8,366 nucleotides of DNA from an uncultured Oscillospiraceae bacterium. GTDB taxonomy: Bacteria > Bacillota > Clostridia > Oscillospirales > Ruminococcaceae. The notes below the pieces were generated by a model, which had not been told where the DNA came from, ran no database searches, and saw only the letters and a list, made by a program, of their open reading frames with translations. Position numbers and translations under genes: made by a program. Below are positions 1-3,589 of the stretch, piece by piece (position 1 is the first letter of the stretch; the number at the start of each line of letters is the position of its first letter). The stretch lies in assembly GCA_900556525.1 (NCBI GenBank), contig USOZ01000063.1:1-8366 (forward strand). Direction: 5' to 3'.

Positions 1-453
1 GCGACACCGAGGGCGCAAAGGAAGTACGCCGCCGCGCGGGCGGTGTCCGCAGTTTATCCCGAACAGTCCGTCAGGCTCGCCGAAGCTCGTCTGCGACAGC
101 GGAATGACCTTGTATTTCTTACCGTTGATGTCGGTTATCTCGGTAGTTCTTCCGCTGCGGCTTATCAGCTTACCCTGCCACGGTCGGCACTTCGGACGGC
201 TTCCGGGGTGACTGCTCACCTCGAAAACGTCCTGCTCGAACTCGTCCATTACTTCAAACTGCGCGTCAAGCGCGGTATTTTTAACTGTCGCCCGAATGTC
301 CATGTTGACATACGCCTCGGGCGACCACTCGCGCCCCGACTTATCCACAAACGCGGGAATACCTTTTTCCGCCATTTCATGAATAGTCGTGCGTACCGCC
401 TTTGTGCGGCTCTCCGCGCCCGAAACGACCGAAGCGGTGTTGCCAAAAACTAA
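1..453 (-). CDS. Phage minor capsid protein, C-terminal fragment
   Basis: The minus-strand frame with codons at 453-451, 450-448 and so on is open to the window edge, about 150 codons. It reads like the C-terminal half of phage minor capsid / head morphogenesis proteins (Phage_min_cap2, SPP1 gp7-like), which sit at the portal and act in capsid assembly. Landmarks counted from V at 450: EMAEKGIPAFVDKSGREWSP (25-44), AYVNMDIRATV (46-56), EVSSHPGSRPKCRPWQGK (77-94) and GEPDGLFGINCGH (124-136), the family's closing motif. No start codon or ribosome binding site is present. The same frame runs on to a stop at 483-481, but likeness to the family fades near 450, where a permease fragment begins on the other strand. 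The N-terminal half is therefore missing. After CGH another frame reads RTSFAPSVS, closer to the family's usual ending, so a frameshift in the GC-rich run at about 28-42 is possible. Base composition here looks richer in G+C than in the rest of the window. Confidence 0.75.
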
Positions 454-708
454 AAGAGCGCAAGCGTAATCGCCTGCATCTTATACTTCCCTATGCTGAT
501 TTTTTCGGGCGCAACTCTCCCCTTTGAGGTTATGCCGCCCATAATGCAGAAAATAGTAAGCATATTCCCATTAACGCAGGGAATAGAGCTGATGAAGTCG
601 GCATTTCTCGGCTTGCCTGCGGAAAACTGGTGGCTGCCTGTCATTATTATGTCGACTGTTGCTATTGTCTGCACGGGAATTGCGGTCAGATTTTTTAAGT
701 GGGAATAA
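454..708 (+). CDS. ABC-2 type transporter permease, C-terminal fragment
   Basis: The frame is open from 454, just after an in-frame TAA at 451-453, and gives 84 residues to TAA 706-708. It contains LYFPMLIFSGATLPFEVMPP followed by QKIVSIFPLTQGIELMKSAF, the typical signature near the end of ABC-2 export permeases, and then a final membrane segment (WWLPVIIMSTVAIVCTGIAV) with a short basic end (RFFKWE). Complete members are about 240-380 residues with six membrane segments, so roughly two thirds is missing. An internal ATG at 493 exists, but no convincing ribosome binding site precedes it and starting there would cut into a conserved segment. The fragment is therefore read as a broken gene rather than a short protein. 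Its natural partner, an ABC ATPase normally encoded just upstream, is absent because phage sequence takes that place. The cargo of the pump cannot be told. Confidence 0.8.
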   Translation, partial: KSASVIACILYFPMLIFSGATLPFEVMPPIMQKIVSIFPLTQGIELMKSAFLGLPAENWWLPVIIMSTVAIVCTGIAVRFFKWE

Positions 709-782
709 TCTCCATTCCTAAAATTCCGCTCAACTTGCTGCTGCCTTCCCAAAATCCGAATCCTCCAAGTTTTTGCACCGAT

Positions 783-829
783 ACACAAAAACAGGCATTG
801 TCAGCTTTCTCAGCCGACAATGCCTGTTT
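783..829 (-). terminator. Strong intrinsic terminator after the GNAT gene
   Basis: Perfect 14-bp arms, 789-802 and 816-829 (AAACAGGCATTGTC and its complement), close over a 13-nt loop that can form a further small GCT/AGC stem. On the minus strand the stem is followed by TTTTTGTGT (791-783), placing it 18 nt beyond the GNAT stop codon. On the plus strand the stem is followed by TATTATC, so it can probably also stop transcription from the permease fragment, making it a shared terminator between converging units. Confidence 0.9.
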
Positions 830-846
830 ATTATCAGGTTATTCTT

Positions 847-1359
847 TTAAACTTTGCAAGTCATCTGCAAATCAAACGGCTCTTCCTCAGCCATTTCCTT
901 AATGGGGCTATCAGTGATCTTCGCGCCCATTGCTCTGTAAAAAGCAACCGTTTCCTCAGATGAACACGCCGAAATGTAAAGCTCGTCGGCGCCCGCTTTT
1001 CTAGCCTCTGTTCTTCCCTTTTCTAACAATCTGCGCCCGAGACCTTTGCCTCTTAATGCCGCCGAAACGTGCATCATATCAAGTATCATGCGGTTACCGA
1101 CAAGCTGTTTTTTCAGCCCGATAAAACCGACTACCTTGCCGTCTTCGACCGCAACATACGTTACATAATCCGAGCCGCTTATTTTGTTTGCAATTTCTCT
1201 TCGTCTGACAAGGTCCCAGTCCTCAACGTAAGGCTGTTCGACAAGAGCGTAACCGTCATCCGTCCTGCGGTAAGCTTTCTTTACTTCGTGCCTTCTTTCA
1301 TAAGAATCAAGTGATTTTTCCGAAAAATTTGCTGCTGTGAGCAGTTCACTGTCTGCCAT
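847..1359 (-). CDS. GNAT family N-acetyltransferase
   Basis: 170 residues. Predicted to move an acetyl group from acetyl-CoA to an amine; the substrate cannot be told. The acetyl-CoA binding motif A is clear: MILDMMHVSAALRGKGLGRR at 91-110, with the R/Q-x-x-G-x-G loop RGKGLG at 103-108. It is preceded by strands YVTYVAVEDG and KVVGFIGL (65-82) and followed by the motif B helix SEETVAFYRAMGAKI (134-148). The segment from SLDSYERRHEV (17-27) to EDWDL (46-50) resembles clostridial GNATs that carry an N-terminal module of this kind. The chosen ATG at 1359 has AAAGGAGA six bases upstream. However, an overlapping 44-codon ORF begins at 1415 in another frame with a stronger ribosome binding site, and its IEIRKGDYL could be the original first strand of this enzyme. 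The gene may thus be frameshifted at its start or translationally coupled. It is a single-gene unit with its own promoter (1452-1480) and terminator (783-829). Confidence 0.85.
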   Translation of the reverse strand: MADSELLTAANFSEKSLDSYERRHEVKKAYRRTDDGYALVEQPYVEDWDLVRRREIANKISGSDYVTYVAVEDGKVVGFIGLKKQLVGNRMILDMMHVSAALRGKGLGRRLLEKGRTEARKAGADELYISACSSEETVAFYRAMGAKITDSPIKEMAEEEPFDLQMTCKV

Positions 1360-1415
1360 AAATAATCTCCTTTTCTGATTTCAATATGTTTCGTGGAATT
1401 ATTTGTGTGTTTCAT
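1281..1415 (-). CDS. 44-codon upstream ORF overlapping the GNAT start
   Basis: ATG at 1415 follows GAGGAGGTG (1430-1422) with a 6-nt gap, one of the best ribosome binding sites in the window. It lies about 30 nt downstream of the predicted transcription start of the GNAT promoter. The frame runs MKHTNNSTKHIEIRKGDYLW and on to TAA at 1283-1281, crossing the GNAT start (1359) in a different frame and overlapping it by 79 bp. The N-terminal half looks like a real GNAT first strand (HIEIRK); the second half (NCSQQQIFRKNHLILMKEGTK) is a shadow of GNAT codons. It is either a leader peptide that couples translation to the GNAT gene, or the genuine N-terminus of that gene cut off by a one-base frameshift. 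No function is claimed. Confidence 0.4.
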   Translation of the reverse strand: MKHTNNSTKHIEIRKGDYLWQTVNCSQQQIFRKNHLILMKEGTK

Positions 1416-1451
1416 ACGCAGCACCTCCTCAAAAAAATTACCGACAAAAGT

Positions 1452-1480
1452 ATTATAACGCCATTTTAAATAAATGTCAA
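1452..1480 (-). promoter_or_regulatory. Sigma-A promoter of the GNAT unit
   Basis: On the minus strand TTGACA (1480-1475) and TATAAT (1457-1452), both perfect consensus, are separated by exactly 17 bp. The -35 box lies just beyond the DUF3793 stop codon. Transcription should start near 1445 and first meet the ribosome binding site of the 44-codon ORF. Confidence 0.88.
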
Positions 1481-1496
1481 CAGTGAAAATTTAAAT

Positions 1497-2054
1497 TTAC
1501 TTCGTACAGCATACGGCGAGCCTGTCGAAAGGAATATTTCTTCGATAGCAGTCACAATAAACCCTTGTGCATTTTTCAAACCCCGCGAACTTCTTCTTTG
1601 CAGCGTCAGCGTCACCGTAAACTTTCCAAGTTCCGACGCATTTCGCGCAGCCCGCTTTATTTCTGATAAAACCGTCGACGTCCTCCGACGGATAGCCCAG
1701 AAAAAGGCCTATTTCATGCGGAAATTCATCGGAATTTCTGATTTTTTGCGCAAGCTTACATACACATTCCTCAGCATTTCCGATAGGATAGCCTCTCTCG
1801 GACAAAATTTTTCTCGCCGTTTCATCAGAAAGATCAGCCCGCAGCTTTTCGGGACGGTACATATATATAAGTGTCCGCCGACCCGTCTTACCGAGAGGTA
1901 CCATTCGTATGCCTTTCGGAACAAGGCGCTTATTATACCCCGAAATGCTCTTGTTCAATGCCCGCGAATCTTCATCGGGACTCGCAAAAAGATTGCCCGT
2001 TTTAAGTCCCGCCATTGTCGGCGAACATTGCCGAACAATCATTTCTTCAGACAT
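1497..2054 (-). CDS. DUF3793 family protein
   Basis: 185 residues from the ATG at 2054, chosen because GGGAGGAA lies six bases before it; an upstream in-frame ATG at 2084 has no such site. Recognised as DUF3793 by QCSPTMAGLKTGNLF (9-23), EIGLFLGYPSEDVDGFI (114-130) and the C-terminal CVGTWKVYGDADAAKKKF (139-156) with KCTRVY (161-166). The biochemical role of the family is unknown. No signal peptide or membrane segment is visible, so it should be cytosolic. It is rich in cysteine, with ten at 10, 97, 99, 136, 139, 162, 167, 169, 182 and 183, most towards the C-terminus, which would suit metal or Fe-S binding (inference). It overlaps the end of the DUF2325 gene by 8 bp, so the two are translationally coupled. 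Such genes are often seen beside ferrous iron transport genes in Clostridia, as here. Confidence 0.85.
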   Translation of the reverse strand: MSEEMIVRQCSPTMAGLKTGNLFASPDEDSRALNKSISGYNKRLVPKGIRMVPLGKTGRRTLIYMYRPEKLRADLSDETARKILSERGYPIGNAEECVCKLAQKIRNSDEFPHEIGLFLGYPSEDVDGFIRNKAGCAKCVGTWKVYGDADAAKKKFAGFEKCTRVYCDCYRRNIPFDRLAVCCTK

Positions 2055-2343
2055 TTGCCGTTCCTCCCGAAGCATGGGTGTCAAGAATTTTTTTCAATGC
2101 AGCAGCCGAGCTGGTATGGCTTCTCACTACTCTTGTCAGTTTTTCATCTGTTTCGCTAAGAACAGTCCTCAGCATTTTATGCGACATTGTTCCTGTAAAG
2201 AGAACCAGCAGGTCAGGCGTGCCTATACGGTTAATGCACCCTTTCATTTTCGGAAAAACCTTTGCCTTGCACGAGCATTCTTCGCAAAGTTCTTTATATT
2301 TTCTTTCCATGCACTCGTTTCCGCCTACAATTACTACGCTCAT
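2047..2343 (-). CDS. DUF2325 family protein
   Basis: 98 residues, a usual length for the family. It opens with MSVVIVGGNE (1-10), a Rossmann-like first strand and glycine turn, continues with DLLVLFTGTMSHKMLRTVL (44-62), and ends with RSHTSSAAALKKIL (74-87), the conserved late motif. Function is not known; these small proteins are often encoded near metal transport genes in Firmicutes. Cysteines at 11, 20, 23, 25 and 36, including a C-x2-C-x-C group, could bind metal (inference). ATG at 2343 is preceded by AAAGGAAA. It is the middle gene of a three-gene minus-strand set: the HD-GYP gene ends 80 bp upstream, and the DUF3793 start overlaps its last codons. The intergenic gap holds a GC-rich hairpin and a GTTAGC palindrome but no clear promoter. 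Confidence 0.85.
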   Translation of the reverse strand: MSVVIVGGNECMERKYKELCEECSCKAKVFPKMKGCINRIGTPDLLVLFTGTMSHKMLRTVLSETDEKLTRVVRSHTSSAAALKKILDTHASGGTANV

Positions 2344-2362
2344 ATTGTTTCCTTTCTTTCGA

Positions 2363-2378
2363 GTTAGCTTACGCTAAC
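2363..2378. promoter_or_regulatory. GTTAGC palindrome before DUF2325
   Basis: GTTAGC (2363-2368), TTAC, GCTAAC (2373-2378): perfect 6-bp arms around a 4-nt centre. Arms and spacing match the core of the palindrome over the HD-GYP transcription start (3091-3106). No -35/-10 pair is evident beside it, so it may be an internal operator or an RNA hairpin. It overlaps a second small palindrome, AACCGGTT (2376-2383). Confidence 0.55.
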
Positions 2379-2393
2379 CGGTTTGCTTTTTCT

Positions 2394-2413
2394 AAGGGCG
2401 GAAAACCGCCCTT
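2394..2413. terminator. GC-rich hairpin between HD-GYP and DUF2325 genes
   Basis: Arms AAGGGCGG (2394-2401) and CCGCCCTT (2406-2413) close over an AAAA loop. Only plus-strand transcripts would have a U-run after the stem (TTTC); on the minus strand, the direction of these genes, the stem is followed by AGAAAAAGC. It is therefore a weak terminator, a processing or stability stem for the operon, or a stop for antisense transcription. Direction and role are uncertain. Confidence 0.5.
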
Positions 2414-2423
2414 TTTCTGATAT

Positions 2424-3062
2424 TCAGTGTTTACAGGTTTCACAAAAAGAACAGCCGTTCTTTCCGTTCAGATAGATGTCCTCAACGATGTCCCAGTTAT
2501 CAAGCATTGCCTGAGCGACCTCGGGATCGTACATTACGCTGCGGTTTTTCTCGATCTCGCCTTTGCAGATCTCCAACGGAAGTGCCTTACGGTACGAACG
2601 CGATGAAGCCATTGCGTCTATCGAATCACATACGGCAATTATCCGAGAGCCTAGCGGTATTTCCTCACCTTTCGCCCCAAAAGGATAACCTTTTCCGTCA
2701 AATCTTTCGTGATGATGAAGAATTATAGCAGACATTCGTGAAAAACGCGGAGATTTGGCAAGTATATCCGCGCCTATCTGCGGGTGTTTTTTCATTATCA
2801 GCCATTCTTCGTCGTCCAATCTGCCAGGTTTAAGCAATACCGAATCGGGTATACCGATTTTTCCTATATCGTGAAGATGAGCAGCAAGGTGAATTTCCTC
2901 AGTGTCATGTTCATTTAAACCAAGCAGTCCGCAAAGTTCGCACGCCATATCGCTTACTCGCCGCGAATGATTTCCCGTATAGGGATCCTTTGCGTCAAGA
3001 GCTGAAGCGATACATTCCGCAAGCTCGTGATATATAGGCTCATTATCGAGAACACATTCCAT
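2424..3062 (-). CDS. HD-GYP domain phosphodiesterase with C-terminal Cys tail
   Basis: 212 residues, essentially one HD-GYP domain, the family that breaks down cyclic di-GMP at a two- or three-metal (often iron) centre. Visible residues: H32 in GNHSRRV, H64-D65 and K68 in HDIGKIGIPD (64-73), H93 in KKHPQIG, HHERFDGKGYP (117-127) carrying the GYP triplet at 125-127, and D146 with DAM in VCDSIDAM. All metal ligands expected for an active enzyme seem present. No sensor domain or membrane segment is attached. The C-terminal end GCSFCETCKH places cysteines at 204, 207 and 210 (C-x2-C-x2-C), which is not part of the usual domain. ATG at 3062 was chosen because GGCGGTGA lies five bases upstream; the TTG at 3086 would give eight more residues but has no ribosome binding site and lies inside the operator. 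First gene of the set with DUF2325 and DUF3793. It could also act on another nucleotide. Confidence 0.88.
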   Translation of the reverse strand: MECVLDNEPIYHELAECIASALDAKDPYTGNHSRRVSDMACELCGLLGLNEHDTEEIHLAAHLHDIGKIGIPDSVLLKPGRLDDEEWLIMKKHPQIGADILAKSPRFSRMSAIILHHHERFDGKGYPFGAKGEEIPLGSRIIAVCDSIDAMASSRSYRKALPLEICKGEIEKNRSVMYDPEVAQAMLDNWDIVEDIYLNGKNGCSFCETCKH

Positions 3063-3085
3063 CTGTGTCACCGCCAATTTTTTCA

Positions 3086-3111
3086 ATTAAGTTAGCATTT
3101 GCTAACTTAAT
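3086..3111. promoter_or_regulatory. Operator palindrome over the HD-GYP transcription start
   Basis: Perfect 11-bp arms (3086-3096 and 3101-3111; outer part ATTAA, inner core GTTAGC/GCTAAC) flank ATTT. The palindrome begins 4 bp after the -10 box and covers about +1 to +23 of the predicted transcript, a classic repressor position. The TTAGC/GCTAA half-sites and the locus context suggest an iron- or manganese-sensing DtxR-type repressor (inference). No regulator gene is in the window. Confidence 0.75.
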
Positions 3112-3114
3112 GCT

Positions 3115-3143
3115 ATTTTATCATAAATTTTCTTCTCTGTCAA
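3115..3143 (-). promoter_or_regulatory. Sigma-A promoter of the HD-GYP/DUF2325/DUF3793 unit
   Basis: On the minus strand TTGACA (3143-3138), a 17-bp spacer and TAAAAT (3120-3115), with the extended -10 TG just upstream (TGATAAAAT). The predicted start near 3108 falls in the palindrome 3086-3111. It diverges from the feo promoter about 80 bp away. Confidence 0.88.
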
Positions 3144-3225
3144 TACCTTTTGTACTATTTTTCCCGCATTAAAGACAACATCTGAAAGAAAACCAACGCC
3201 ATGCGTAAAAAACGCTTTGCAATCA

Positions 3226-3254
3226 TTGACATTGCGCCGCCAAAATGATATAAT
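3226..3254 (+). promoter_or_regulatory. Sigma-A promoter of the feo operon
   Basis: TTGACA (3226-3231) and TATAAT (3249-3254) are both perfect, spaced 17 bp, with an extended -10 TG at 3246-3247. Start expected near 3261, giving a leader of about 80 nt before feoA. No copy of the GTTAGC palindrome lies in it, so any iron control must act through another site or through the leader. Confidence 0.9.
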
Positions 3255-3268
3255 TGTAAGATAATAAT

Positions 3269-3320
3269 TACGGAAGCGCTGAATAAATTCTGCATACCCG
3301 ATTTAATCAGCACTTCCGTA
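3269..3320 (+). repeat. Imperfect inverted repeat / hairpin in the feoA leader
   Basis: Two 20-nt arms (3269-3288 and 3301-3320; ends TACGGAAG and CTTCCGTA) match at 18 of 20 positions around a 12-nt loop. In RNA this is a long stem starting about 8 nt after the predicted transcription start and ending 5 nt before GGAGG of feoA (3326-3330). The left arm contains GAAGCGCTGAATAAAT, found again at 8267-8282, so it may be a dispersed palindromic element that landed in the leader. CTTCCG occurs twice (3312-3317 and 3321-3326), so the left arm could alternatively pair beside the ribosome binding site. Confidence 0.75.
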
Positions 3321-3340
3321 CTTCCGGAGGATTGATATTT

Positions 3341-3589
3341 TTGACACTTGATATGCTTAAAATAGGCGAAGAAGCTGTTATAACGGCCGTGAACGGACTC
3401 GATTCCGACACTTCCCTGCGCAATCACCTGCTTGATATGGGAATTATCCCTAAAACGAAAGTTATGATACGCAAGGTTGCTCCTATGGGCGACCCTATTG
3501 AACTTCATCTTCGCGGATATGAGCTTACAATACGCCTTGACGACGCACGCTGCATAGAAGTTGAACCACTGAAGGAGGAACGCTCATGA
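3341..3589 (+). CDS. feoA: FeoA, ferrous iron transport accessory protein
   Basis: 82 residues, a small cytosolic SH3-like FeoA protein that assists the FeoB ferrous iron channel. Family marks: MLKIGEEAVITAV (5-17), LRNHLLDMGIIPKTKV (26-41), APMGDPIELHLRGYELTIR (48-66). The TTG at 3341 is taken as the start since GGAGG (3326-3330) then lies 10 nt upstream and the protein opens MTLDMLKIGE like its relatives. TTG 3332 sits one base after the ribosome binding site, too close to be used, while ATG 3353 would leave a 22-nt gap. Its stop overlaps the feoB start (ATGA, 3586-3589), so the two are translationally coupled. A perfect promoter (3226-3254) and a long leader hairpin precede it. Confidence 0.92.
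   Translation: MTLDMLKIGEEAVITAVNGLDSDTSLRNHLLDMGIIPKTKVMIRKVAPMGDPIELHLRGYELTIRLDDARCIEVEPLKEERS

Noticed and set aside
43..453. Plus-strand ORF of 136 codons
   Set aside because: It is opposite a minus-strand frame with clear phage capsid motifs and has no family likeness of its own.
450..788. Minus-strand ORF of 112 codons
   Set aside because: Antisense to the recognisable ABC-2 permease segment and runs through the junction; no domain seen.
1716..2377. Three overlapping plus-strand ORFs opposite DUF3793 and DUF2325
   Set aside because: No family likeness; the minus-strand genes have proper ribosome binding sites, coupling and conserved motifs.
3063..3086. TTG start for the HD-GYP protein at 3086
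   Set aside because: No ribosome binding site before it and it lies within the operator palindrome; ATG 3062 has GGCGGTGA five bases upstream.
3203..3218. Small hairpin GCGT-AAAAA-ACGC followed by TTT upstream of the feo promoter
   Set aside because: A 4-bp stem with three T is too weak to call a terminator and no plus-strand gene precedes it.
3246..3272. AT-rich dyad over the feo -10 region as a Fur box
   Set aside because: Only short TAATT/AATTA arms; agreement with a 7-1-7 Fur site is poor and expected by chance in such AT-rich sequence.
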